Part shown: piece by piece, positions 18,297-26,522 of the stretch | How positions within the stretch are numbered: the first letter of the stretch is position 1 | Layout: each line of letters begins with the position of its first letter | NCBI GenBank assembly: GCA_963709295.1 | Contig: CAVPVW010000003.1 | Coordinates: 496,001 to 560,000, forward strand | Direction of reading: 5' to 3' | DNA from: JBGPQJ01 sp963709295 | GTDB taxonomy: Bacteria; Chloroflexota; Anaerolineae; Anaerolineales; Villigracilaceae | Length of the DNA: 64,000 nt | The notes under the pieces: model-generated | Seen by the model: the letters and a program-made list of their open reading frames with translations, nothing else | The model's database searches: none | What the model was told of the DNA's origin: nothing | Made by a program: the position numbers and the translations under genes

Positions 18297-19288
18297 GCAC
18301 ACTTATTTGGGTAACAGTTTCTGTTCTCCTCGTTTTAGGCGGATTGGTTTTATTCATTCCGCGATATAGCCGGTGGAAAGAAGCACGCCAGCGTGAATTG
18401 GTGGAAGACGCACTAAAAATCATGCTTGACCAGAAACAGCAAGGGCTTCAAACTTCCGCGGGTTATCTCGGAGGCGCACTCAATTTGCAGCAACCAAAAG
18501 TAATAACGCTGCTTGAATCGATGGAGATTCAAGGGTTGGTTGAAACCAAAGGCACCGACGTGTGCTTGACCGCAGAGGGTGAACGCTGGGCGCTTCATGT
18601 TGTCCGGGCGCATCGGCTCTGGGAACGCTATCTCGCAGACGAAGCCCGCATGCCCTTGGAGAGAGTTCACGGGGAAGCTCATCGCCGTGAACATGCCATG
18701 ACCCACTCGCAGCTCGATGCGCTCGATGCATCCCTAGGTTACCCACAGCACGATCCGCACGGCGACCCAATTCCAAATCGTGAAGGGAAAATTGCCGCTG
18801 CCGAGGGTAGACCGATCACGCTTTGGCCCGAGAACAAACCAGCGAAGATTGTCCACATCGAAGATGAACCCGCCATTGCCTATGCGCAAATTACTGCGGA
18901 AGGCTTGAGGCTGGGGCAAACCATCCGGATCTTGAAAAAATCTCCTGAGCGCTTTATTCTAACCGACGGAGAAAATGAATACCGCCTCGCACCGACCATT
19001 GCAGCCAATATCACAGCCATCGAGACTTCCGACAGAGCTCCTCTCGCGATTGAAGCACTTTCGCTCGCCGACTTGAAACACGGCCAAAAAGCAGAAATCC
19101 TTTCATTGGACGATTCAATCCAAGGATTTTCCCGTCGGCGATTTCTCGACCTGGGGCTCACGCCCGGAACTGTCATCGCTCCTGAATTGAAAAATTTCTT
19201 CGGAGACCCGCGCGGATACCGGGTTCGAGGAACATTGATTGCGTTACGAAAAGAACAAGCCGCCAAGATATTTATCAAAACCCTATAA
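18293..19288 (+). CDS. membrane-anchored DtxR-like protein with C-terminal FeoA domain
   Basis: A 331-residue protein that starts with a hydrophobic helix (LIWVTVSVLLVLGGLVLFI, residues 4-22). It continues with a DtxR-like winged helix (EDALKIMLDQKQQG, then GALNLQQPKVITLLESM) and a dimerisation domain with HRLWERYL, HGEAHRREHAM and DPHGDPIPN. Two SH3-like modules end it; the last (ADLKHGQKAEILSLDD to the C-terminus) is a classical FeoA domain. No separate feoA gene is present, so this domain may serve FeoB. Whether the tethered winged helix still binds DNA is unclear. It lies 45 bases before feoB. Confidence 0.8.
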   Translation: MSTLIWVTVSVLLVLGGLVLFIPRYSRWKEARQRELVEDALKIMLDQKQQGLQTSAGYLGGALNLQQPKVITLLESMEIQGLVETKGTDVCLTAEGERWALHVVRAHRLWERYLADEARMPLERVHGEAHRREHAMTHSQLDALDASLGYPQHDPHGDPIPNREGKIAAAEGRPITLWPENKPAKIVHIEDEPAIAYAQITAEGLRLGQTIRILKKSPERFILTDGENEYRLAPTIAANITAIETSDRAPLAIEALSLADLKHGQKAEILSLDDSIQGFSRRRFLDLGLTPGTVIAPELKNFFGDPRGYRVRGTLIALRKEQAAKIFIKTL

Positions 19289-19333
19289 TTTCCTTCCTTT
19301 TTTCGCTATTTTGAAATATCCATTGAGGTAAAA

Positions 19334-20173
19334 ATGTCCACATCAAACAAGGTTCAGCTCCCAACTGATAATTGCGAAACATGCCCTGCTTTCACGCAAT
19401 TGGAGCAGATGGGACTAAAGGTCGACAACTTTGACCGAGTCATCGCCCTGGCTGGCAATCCCAATACCGGAAAATCCACTCTGTTCAATGCGTTGACCGG
19501 ACTTAAGCAGCATACCGGCAACTGGCCGGGAAAAACCGTTACGCGCGCCGAGGGTGGCTACCAATTCAATAACATTCGTTACAAGCTCGTGGACCTGCCT
19601 GGAACCTATTCGCTTTTATCCGCAAGCCAGGATGAAGAAGTCGCGCGCGATTTTATCCTTTTCGGTCAACCGGATTGCACGATCGTCGTGACCGATGCCA
19701 CTGCGCTTGAACGCAACCTTAACCTGGTCATGCAGGTGATGGAAATCACCGACAAGGTGGTGGTCGCTGTCAACTTGATGGACGAGGCCGAGAGAAAAGG
19801 ATTGGAAGTCGACACTCGCGCCTTGAGCCGGGACCTGGGCGTCCCAGCCATTCCTGTAACCGCACGCACCGGCGAAGGCATGTCCAATCTGCTCTCCACT
19901 GTGGCAGGAGTCATCGATGAGACCATCTCCACAAAACCATTGCGAATTAACGGCACGCCTGAATTCCAGAACGCCATTGACCAGCTTGTGCCGATGATCG
20001 AACAAATGGTGCCAGGAATTCCGAACGCCAGATGGGTTGCGATCCGCCTCCTGGACGGAGATTCCAAGGTCCAGTCCTCACTTCTCAATGGAGAATTACC
20101 CGAATTAATGGCGCGTCAACGCCGGGCGGATACACAATTCAGCCGAAAGATGGCCGTAGAAGGAAGACAATGA
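19334..20173 (+). CDS. feoB: FeoB GTPase subunit (G domain plus helical spacer only)
   Basis: A 279-residue protein corresponding to the cytoplasmic part of FeoB. The N-terminus has a CETC pair. G1 is GNPNTGKST (41-49), G3 is DLPGTYSL and G4 is NLMDE. The GDI/helical region follows (RWVAIRLLDGD). It ends with TGA one base before the ATG of the membrane part, so FeoB is encoded as two polypeptides. A frameshift is possible, but the second ORF has its own ATG and a GAAGGA site, and frame 3 is closed by TAG at 20157. It should gate Fe2+ uptake with the FeoA-type domain. Confidence 0.88.
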   Translation: MSTSNKVQLPTDNCETCPAFTQLEQMGLKVDNFDRVIALAGNPNTGKSTLFNALTGLKQHTGNWPGKTVTRAEGGYQFNNIRYKLVDLPGTYSLLSASQDEEVARDFILFGQPDCTIVVTDATALERNLNLVMQVMEITDKVVVAVNLMDEAERKGLEVDTRALSRDLGVPAIPVTARTGEGMSNLLSTVAGVIDETISTKPLRINGTPEFQNAIDQLVPMIEQMVPGIPNARWVAIRLLDGDSKVQSSLLNGELPELMARQRRADTQFSRKMAVEGRQ

Positions 20174-20174
20174 C

Positions 20175-21575
20175 ATGGCCGAAACATCATTCACTCCTGA
20201 AAACCTTTTAAATAAGGCTGAGCAGCTGCGCGGAGGCTTAAGCACTGGCTTCCGTGACGAAATTGTCAAATCCCTTTATTCTGAAGCGGAAAAAGTCGCA
20301 AACAGGGCTGTAAAAACCCGAGACGATAAAAAATATGACTTGGATCAGCGAGTCGATAAGGTCGTCACCTCGCCGATTTATGGATTACCAATCATGTTCC
20401 TGGTCCTGGCAGTGATCATCTGGATCACGGTTATCGGAGCGAATGTCATCTCCGCATGGATCGCCGCACCACTTTTTTGGATCGGCGAACAAGGAAAGAT
20501 GATATTCGAAACAATTGGCATACCGTGGTGGCTCACCGGTTTTATCTGGGACGGCGTCTATCTGGGGCTTGCCTGGGTGATAAGTGTCATGCTTCCGCCC
20601 ATGATGATCTTCTTTCCATGCTTCACAATAATGGAAGACCTCGGATACCTCCCCAGGGTGGCCTTTAACCTGGATTGGCTGTATCGAAAATCTGGGGCAC
20701 ACGGCAAACAATCGCTCACCATGGCGATGGGATTTGGGTGTAATGCAGCCGGGGTGATTTCCACACGAATCATTGATTCTCCCCGAGAGAGGCTGATTGC
20801 CATCCTGACCAATAACTTCGTTCCGTGCAATGGACGCTTCCCCACCCTGATTATGCTGGCCACCGTTTTCGTTGCGGCATCATTTCCCGCGTCCCTTACC
20901 AGCATCATTGCTGCAGGAACGGTTGTTTTCATTGTTATGATCGGAGTGGCAGTAACCTTTGTTGTATCCTGGCTGCTTTCACGCACCATGCTCAAAGGAG
21001 AAGCGTCTGCTTTCACGCTTGAGCTACCCCCCTACCGTCGTCCGAACGTGAAGCGTATTATTTACACATCCATCATTGACCGTACGCTTTTTGTCCTTTG
21101 GCGTGCCATCCAGACTGCGGCACCTGCTGGAGCAGCAATATGGCTGCTTGCGAATATTACCTATAACGGAACCAGCCTGGCGTGGATCATTGCGAATTTC
21201 CTGAATCCGATCGGGCTGCTGTTTGGCCTTGACGGTGTCATTCTCCTCTCCTACATCATCGCCATCCCTGCAAACGAAATAGTCGTCCCCACTATGATGA
21301 TGATGTACATGGGCGCTGCAGCGATGACCGATATACCCGATTCGGCCAGCATGTACACACTCCTGGTTGGGACGTACGGCTGGACATTATTAACAGCCAT
21401 CAATTTGATGCTGTTCAGTCTGCTGCACAATCCATGCGCCACAACGATTATGACGATTTACAAGGAGACTAACAGCAAGAAATGGGCTACCTTGAGCGTG
21501 GTGATCACACTTGGAATAGCTTTTCTTGTTACATTTACCACTGCAACTATCGCACGGGCTCTGGGTCTTGTCTAA
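20175..21575 (+). CDS. feoB: FeoB ferrous iron permease subunit (membrane domain only)
   Basis: A 466-residue membrane protein matching the permease half of FeoB. A soluble 70-residue lead (DLDQRVDKVVTSPIYGLPIMF) is followed by gate motifs such as GFGCNAAGVISTRIID and NNFVPCNGRFPTL, each with the conserved Cys in the pore region, and later by HNPCATTIMTIYKE. It starts one base after the GTPase subunit. Together they form a split FeoB, transporting Fe2+ inward under anoxic or reducing conditions. A hairpin at 21579 ends the operon. Confidence 0.9.
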   Translation: MAETSFTPENLLNKAEQLRGGLSTGFRDEIVKSLYSEAEKVANRAVKTRDDKKYDLDQRVDKVVTSPIYGLPIMFLVLAVIIWITVIGANVISAWIAAPLFWIGEQGKMIFETIGIPWWLTGFIWDGVYLGLAWVISVMLPPMMIFFPCFTIMEDLGYLPRVAFNLDWLYRKSGAHGKQSLTMAMGFGCNAAGVISTRIIDSPRERLIAILTNNFVPCNGRFPTLIMLATVFVAASFPASLTSIIAAGTVVFIVMIGVAVTFVVSWLLSRTMLKGEASAFTLELPPYRRPNVKRIIYTSIIDRTLFVLWRAIQTAAPAGAAIWLLANITYNGTSLAWIIANFLNPIGLLFGLDGVILLSYIIAIPANEIVVPTMMMMYMGAAAMTDIPDSASMYTLLVGTYGWTLLTAINLMLFSLLHNPCATTIMTIYKETNSKKWATLSVVITLGIAFLVTFTTATIARALGLV

Positions 21576-21578
21576 AGA

Positions 21579-21610
21579 ACAGGAGAGCCTGCTTTTGCAA
21601 GCTCTCCTGT
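21579..21610 (+). terminator. hairpin terminating the iron operon
   Basis: Stem ACAGGAGAGC / GCTCTCCTGT around a loop that itself can pair TGC/GCA. There is no strong T-run after it on the + strand. Confidence 0.65.
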
Positions 21611-21645
21611 CTATGAACGACTCTTTGTGATTCGCTTTTCGAGTT

Positions 21646-22491
21646 TCATTGAAGTAAATCGGTTTTCACCTTATACCGACCGGTTACAGGCGGGGATGCC
21701 TGCATATAGTCTTCCTTCTCACCGAATAACTTTATAAAGAAACCCATGATACCCCTGCGCATGCCCATTCCGCCTTGGGAGGCGTGGCAGGCGCTGGCGG
21801 CGGCTTTAACGTGTTGAACATCTCGGATGTCGATCTTCGCATGGGTCGGGAAGTTGACCTCCGCAATGGATTTCATGTCAATATCCCCGTTACGTCCAAA
21901 TTTCCTGGGATCTTTCCCGAATAAGGGCATGATATTCACCACAATTTTCAGGAACCACCGTGGAAAAGTATGAAAGTAAAGCTTACCTGACTTAAAAGGC
22001 GTCCCTGCTTCGGGGTGAAAGTCCGCATCCGCAGAATGCTCAAATGCCATGACCGTCGCTTTGTGGATATGGATATGGTCCGGATGACGGTATCCGCCAA
22101 TGGGATCAAATGTCAGCACTACGTCCGGCTTTAACTTGCGGATGAATTTCACCACCCTGCCGGCGACTTCCTCCAATGGAGCATTTATCTGCGCCTGAGG
22201 ATTTGAGTTATCCGGCGAGCCGGTCATACCTGAATCACGATAAGGAAGGAAGAAGACTTCTTTTAATCCAAGGTGTTCGGCTGCACACCGAAGCTCCGAT
22301 TCGCGTTTCTCCGCAATGGAATCGAATCCCTGGAGGTGCTCAGGATCCATCTCGCCAGCTTCGCCTCTGGTGGCGCACACCAGGTACACGTCGCAGCCTC
22401 TCCGGGCATAATGGGCGAGAGTTCCACCCATTCCAAAGGATTCATCATCAGGGTGGGCGAGGACAGCTAAAATTGTTGCGAAGGGTGGCAT
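21646..22491 (-). CDS. PIG-L/LmbE-family deacetylase
   Basis: A 281-residue zinc-dependent N-deacetylase. The signature AHPDDESFGMGG is at residues 12-23, and the third metal ligand is in GYRHPDHIHIHKAT. Relatives remove acetyl from GlcNAc-type sugars (GlcNAc-PI, GlcNAc-inositol, bacillithiol/mycothiol intermediates). A GT4 glycosyltransferase that could belong to such a pathway lies 10 kb away (32326), but the link is only suggestive. The C-terminal 50 residues (KAAASACHASQGGMGMRR onwards) extend the common core. Confidence 0.87.
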   Translation of the reverse strand: MPPFATILAVLAHPDDESFGMGGTLAHYARRGCDVYLVCATRGEAGEMDPEHLQGFDSIAEKRESELRCAAEHLGLKEVFFLPYRDSGMTGSPDNSNPQAQINAPLEEVAGRVVKFIRKLKPDVVLTFDPIGGYRHPDHIHIHKATVMAFEHSADADFHPEAGTPFKSGKLYFHTFPRWFLKIVVNIMPLFGKDPRKFGRNGDIDMKSIAEVNFPTHAKIDIRDVQHVKAAASACHASQGGMGMRRGIMGFFIKLFGEKEDYMQASPPVTGRYKVKTDLLQ

Positions 22492-22557
22492 AAATTCTCC
22501 TAATAGCCACCAATCCTATCATATTTTCTTTCCAACTTAAAACCAATGTTACAAAAA

Positions 22558-22583
22558 ACGCACCTGGTTTAAGTCAGGTGCGT
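22558..22583 (-). terminator. Rho-independent terminator of the SH3 lipoprotein gene
   Basis: Stem ACGCACCTG / CAGGTGCGT, followed on the minus strand by TTTTTTG. It sits 14 bases past the stop of the 22597 gene. Confidence 0.85.
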
Positions 22584-22596
22584 AAGGTTATCGTAT

Positions 22597-23397
22597 CTAT
22601 GGAGCAGGCCAGGGAATATCCACAGGATCAGTGTATCCATGTTTTTCTACAACATAAATCATGGCACTGGAAGGGAATGGACACCCGGCTTCGTCCGTGA
22701 ATGTATAGGTCGTCGTAAACTGGTTGGGAATGGCGACAGCCGACCAGAAATAAGCCCCACCCTGGCAGAACCAACCCTCAATGAAATACCCTCTGTCGTC
22801 ATCCTCTGTCATCCAGACCTTTTCCCAATCAACGATGACCTCGTTTCCACTCCGCTTCGCTGCCACCCGCTGAATTGGGCCATACAAAGTGGATTGGGGC
22901 AGATACAATGGCGGGGCTGCCACGACCGTATTCAGGTCTCCCTGAACTTCGATGACCGATTTTGCGACATAACATGGATATTTATATTTATCGAGTTTTA
23001 CATACAGCCACGCGCGGCCCATTTTATCCACTCCCCACACCTGACCTGTATCGCCAGGGTATAAGTCGCCGGCGTGCAGATAGGCTTTTGCCGGGCCATA
23101 ACGGCAATGCGCCTGCATTTTGACAGTAAACACAGGCAATGCGAAGGTGGGAGTCAACGTTATTGTTGGCGAAGGTGTAAAACTGGGAGTTAAGGTCTCG
23201 GTGGAGGTAAACGTGCTTGTAAATGTCGGTGTGAAAGTCGGTGTTTCAGTGCTTGTTGGTGTAAAAGTCTTCGTCCAGGAGGTCGCTGTATCGGTGGCAG
23301 CTATCGAAGTTTAAGTCGCGACCTGTTCGGGGCTTGGACTGCAAGCAGCCAGCAAGAAAATAGTCAACCCAATTAAGATGAATGCATTTCTTTTCAC
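22597..23397 (-). pseudogene. SH3-like lipoprotein with Thr/Pro linker, in-frame stop at codon 29
   Basis: From GTG 23397 the frame encodes a lipoprotein signal (AFILIGLTIFLLAAC), then reaches TAA (minus-strand bases 23313-23311) at codon 29. The same frame continues without a break into a Thr/Pro-rich linker (repeats like TFTPTFTSTFTS) and a 180-residue domain with CRYGPAKAYLHAGDLYPGDT, typical of bacterial SH3 extracellular repeats, then an Ig-like end with several Cys. One base change (for example TCA to TAA) explains the interruption. It is either a fresh nonsense mutation or a sequence error. The linker style is typical of secreted Anaerolineae proteins. Confidence 0.72.
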
Positions 23398-23487
23398 AGT
23401 AATAATCTCCCATCTGCCCTGATTATATTCAGTCAGGGCAGGCAAGGACGAGAGTCCAGCCTTACAAACACAATACAATCTGCAAAA

Positions 23488-24522
23488 TCAAAGAGGGGTA
23501 ATAAAATTCTCAATTAAGGCAATGAAGTTCTCCCCAATGCTTTTCAAATCATAGCCGCCTTCCATCACAACCAGGGTAGGCAACTGTAATTCTGCGATCT
23601 CACTGCCAATTTGGTGAATACCATCGAGAGTTATTTTGAATTTACCCAAAGGATCGTCCTGGTATATGTCCATACCAGCGGAAACCACCAAAAAGCCCGG
23701 ATCAAAGGATTCAATTTTGGCAAGTGCTTGCTGGAGTGCTTCCACATAGCTGACATCGCGAGTTCCAAATGGGAGTGGGATGTTCAAATGAGTCCCTTCG
23801 CCCCGACCTTTCCCAACCTCATCAGAATACCCAGCAAAATAGGGGTATTCCTCTGCCGGATCGGCATGGATTGAGATCGTGAGAACATCATCGCGCTCAT
23901 AGAAAATCTCTTGTGTCCCATTCCCTGCATGGTAATCGATATCTAAAATTGCCACCTTTGAATGACGACTTAGCAAGTCGGCAGCTATAGACGTATTATT
24001 AAGGTAACAGTATCCACCACAATTTGCTTTACCAGCGTGGTGCCCGGGCGGCCGGCAGAGAGCAAACGAAGATCGTTCTCCAGAAACGAGCGCTGCTGCG
24101 CCTGAAAGTGCACAATCAGCCGATTGTAAAGCGGCTTGATAGGTCTCAGCTCCGATGGGAGCAGAAAGGTCCATCATGTAATAACCAGCCTTCCCCAGAA
24201 CGGACCTGGGAATCCTTCGCATCCCTCCTGGTGGGAATGTGGCCGGGATCAGCGCAACATGCTCGTAGTTATTTTCTCCCGCCGTCCAAAGATCGAAAGC
24301 GGTCTTTAGAAACTCCAAATAACCTTCATCATGAACGGCAAGGATAGGAGCCAGGCTAAACTGAACTGGCTCAAGAATTTCCGCCCAGGTTTGCCGCTTT
24401 AGCAACGGCAGAATATTTTCCACTCTTTCGGGAACTTCAAAACTATGGCTTCTCTCACCCCCATCGAGAATTTCAAAAGGCGGGTGATGCTTTATATGAG
24501 TCGGTGAATAAAAAATCTTCAT
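23488..24522 (-). CDS. histone deacetylase-family (AcuC/polyamine deacetylase-like) hydrolase
   Basis: A 344-residue zinc hydrolase of the arginase/deacetylase fold. The tandem-His motif is CRPPGHHAGKANCGGYCY, the metal ligands are in DIDYHAGNGTQEIFY, and the later Asp is in SAGMDIYQDDPLG. Bacterial members act on acetylated polyamines or acetyl-lysine proteins. With an amine-degrading island in the same window, acetylpolyamine is an attractive but unproven substrate. It faces the nitroreductase gene across a very short divergent gap, where both promoters must overlap. Confidence 0.88.
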   Translation of the reverse strand: MKIFYSPTHIKHHPPFEILDGGERSHSFEVPERVENILPLLKRQTWAEILEPVQFSLAPILAVHDEGYLEFLKTAFDLWTAGENNYEHVALIPATFPPGGMRRIPRSVLGKAGYYMMDLSAPIGAETYQAALQSADCALSGAAALVSGERSSFALCRPPGHHAGKANCGGYCYLNNTSIAADLLSRHSKVAILDIDYHAGNGTQEIFYERDDVLTISIHADPAEEYPYFAGYSDEVGKGRGEGTHLNIPLPFGTRDVSYVEALQQALAKIESFDPGFLVVSAGMDIYQDDPLGKFKITLDGIHQIGSEIAELQLPTLVVMEGGYDLKSIGENFIALIENFITPL

Positions 24523-24578
24523 GATTGATTTCCTTTGAATTGCATTCTACATTACAATTCATGCAAGAAAGGACTTCC

Positions 24579-25139
24579 ATGGATACAATTACTGCCATTC
24601 AGACAAGGCAATCCGTTAGCGAAATTCGTCCAGATCCAATCCCTCGGGAACTGATCGAAACGCTCCTGTCTGCAGGGTCGCAGGCACCTAATCATTATAA
24701 GGTCAGACCCTGGAGGTTTTTGGTTCTCACCGGTGAAGGTCTTAAGCATCTGGGAGAAGTGCTCGCCAAGTCGCTTTCGCTGAAAGCTGAAAATATTTCA
24801 CCCGAAGCCCTGGACAAGGAGCGGGCAAAACCACTTCGTGCTCCACTGGTTATTACGGTTGCAGTGGACAAGCCAGCGGAACCGAAAATTTCAGAAGTGG
24901 AGAATATTTGCGCCGCAGCGGCGGCCTGTCAAAATATCCTTCTTGCTGCACACGATATGGGTCTGGCTGCGATTTGGCGAACGGGACCCGCGGCAATTGA
25001 CCCTCTTGTCAAAGAATTTTTCGGCTTGGAGAAAGACCAGCCTTTAATCGCATTCCTTTACATCGGATACCCGGTCAAACCGACTGTTGCACAGCAACGC
25101 CCAGACCACGCTGATAGAACAGTATGGATGGACAACTAG
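24579..25139 (+). CDS. nitroreductase family protein (YdjA-like)
   Basis: A 186-residue FMN-dependent NAD(P)H oxidoreductase when read from ATG 24579, which follows AGAAAGGA. The longer frame from 24525 adds an unlikely leader. Family features are the early TRQSVSEIRPDPIPRELIE, the flavin-binding QAPNHYKVRPWRFLVL and the late AAHDMGLAAIWRTG. Length fits the short YdjA/RutE group. The physiological substrate is unknown. Confidence 0.87.
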   Translation: MDTITAIQTRQSVSEIRPDPIPRELIETLLSAGSQAPNHYKVRPWRFLVLTGEGLKHLGEVLAKSLSLKAENISPEALDKERAKPLRAPLVITVAVDKPAEPKISEVENICAAAAACQNILLAAHDMGLAAIWRTGPAAIDPLVKEFFGLEKDQPLIAFLYIGYPVKPTVAQQRPDHADRTVWMDN

Positions 25140-25141
25140 AA

Positions 25142-26433
25142 TTAGTTTTTTTCCGTTACCCGTTCGAATATCTTTCGTAAACGATAGGAATGAAACGGCA
25201 ATAGGCAATACCACCACAAATAGCCGATAATTCCATTAGGTTCAAACAGAGCTGATTGAATAAATCGACCATCCAAAACTTGCATTTCAATAAATAATAT
25301 TCCAACCATCTTATAATTTCGTTTTATTCGAATCCACATGCCGAAATGGAAATCGTCAAGTTCCCATTTTCCTTCCAACTCACCATTCAAGAATCTCTTC
25401 CCGTAATTAGAGACGCTTGCGCCAATCATTTCCCTATACTCAAGAAGAAAACCCTCTCCTATCGTTCTTACCATGATCCCGACCAGGGGCTTCCTGGTTG
25501 ACAATGCTCCCAGCCAGGGTAAATGATTCCCATATTCTTCTCTGCCAATAGCATATTGCAGAGAAGTTGAATAGGAACCTAATGATTGCAGGTCATGTAT
25601 TCCATTTATCTCAGGTGCCACTTGGACAATAGAAGGAGCCTCCAGTTCCTGCATTAATGGAAAAGCTATCTCGTAAGGAACGGGAGTCAATTTGTCAGCT
25701 ATCCACGCTGATAGCGAAACAGGAAAAAAGGGGATAGTAATTATAGGACGGTTCAACCCTCTGACCCTGGCAAACTTAGCCATGATGTCCGGGTATTTGA
25801 TTATTTCTGGACCACCTATTTCGATAATCTCTCCTCTGTACCGAGGATCATCAAGTGCGGCTGTCAAAATTGCCAACAAGTCTTTAATACCGATCGGTTG
25901 GCCTGGTTGATTGGTCTGCACAGGGGCGGGAATAAATGGGAACCAGGTTGTCAAGTATCTTATCAACTCAAAGGAAATGGACCCCGAGCCAATTATTATG
26001 CTGGAGCGGAATTCTGTCACCGCCACGCCTGATTCTGTAATATTTTGCCGGTTTCCTGGCGTGACTGCATATGGCGGTTTTCCTTTGATCCTCCCAGGCC
26101 ACCGAGAAAGATAATGTGTTCAAGGTTGGTGAACTTGGCCGCTCTGCCAAAATTCATAGCACCGATTCGTTCATTTTCGCGATACGAATCGCCACTGGCC
26201 ATATTATGAATTAAATAATACGCCGACTGAACACCTTTCAAAGCCGGAAAAAGTGATTCTTCATTCATAACGTCACCCACGAAAACTTCGACTTTGTCCA
26301 GCCAAGGACGATTTCGAAGTTTTTCTGGAGATCTGACAAGGCAGCGTACACGGTATCCCTTACCAAGTAGGGAAGGGATTAATCGCGTCGCAACATACCC
26401 TGTAGCCCCTGTGACAAGAACGAGTTTGGACAT
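25142..26433 (-). pseudogene. NAD(P)-binding SDR with DUF2867-type C-terminus, frameshifted near 26035
   Basis: Two minus-strand frames make one 430-residue protein. The first has the Rossmann start MSKLVLVTGATGYVATRL and ends wrongly after RQETGKILQ. The second continues with GVAVTEFRSSIIIGSGS and runs to a DUF2867 end (GYLWWYCLLPFHSYRLRK). One base is missing around 26034-26036 (G on the coding strand). Homologues are atypical short-chain dehydrogenases (complex I NDUFA9-like N-terminus, SRPBCC-like C-terminus) of unknown substrate. The stop lies two bases from the convergent nitroreductase stop. Confidence 0.8.
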
Positions 26434-26462
26434 ATACCTTGCCGATCTGATAGTTAACAGTA

Positions 26463-26507
26463 GAAACTCCGAGGTAATTGCCCAATTTGGGGTGACCTCG
26501 GAGTTTC
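26463..26507 (-). terminator. long-stem terminator of the PPDK gene
   Basis: A perfect 13-bp stem, GAAACTCCGAGGT / ACCTCGGAGTTTC, with a 19-base loop, 16 bases beyond the PPDK stop. Confidence 0.75.
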
Positions 26508-26522
26508 CTAAATCAACGTGTG

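Noticed and set aside
20157..20177. FeoB split read as a simple frameshift
   Set aside because: The downstream ORF has its own ATG and GAAGGA site, and the upstream part of its frame is closed by TAG. A natural two-gene FeoB is simpler, though resequencing would settle it.
23120..23314. Repetitive Val/Gly-rich + strand frame that looks like a repeat protein
   Set aside because: It is the antisense of the Thr/Pro-rich linker of the lipoprotein at 22597-23397.
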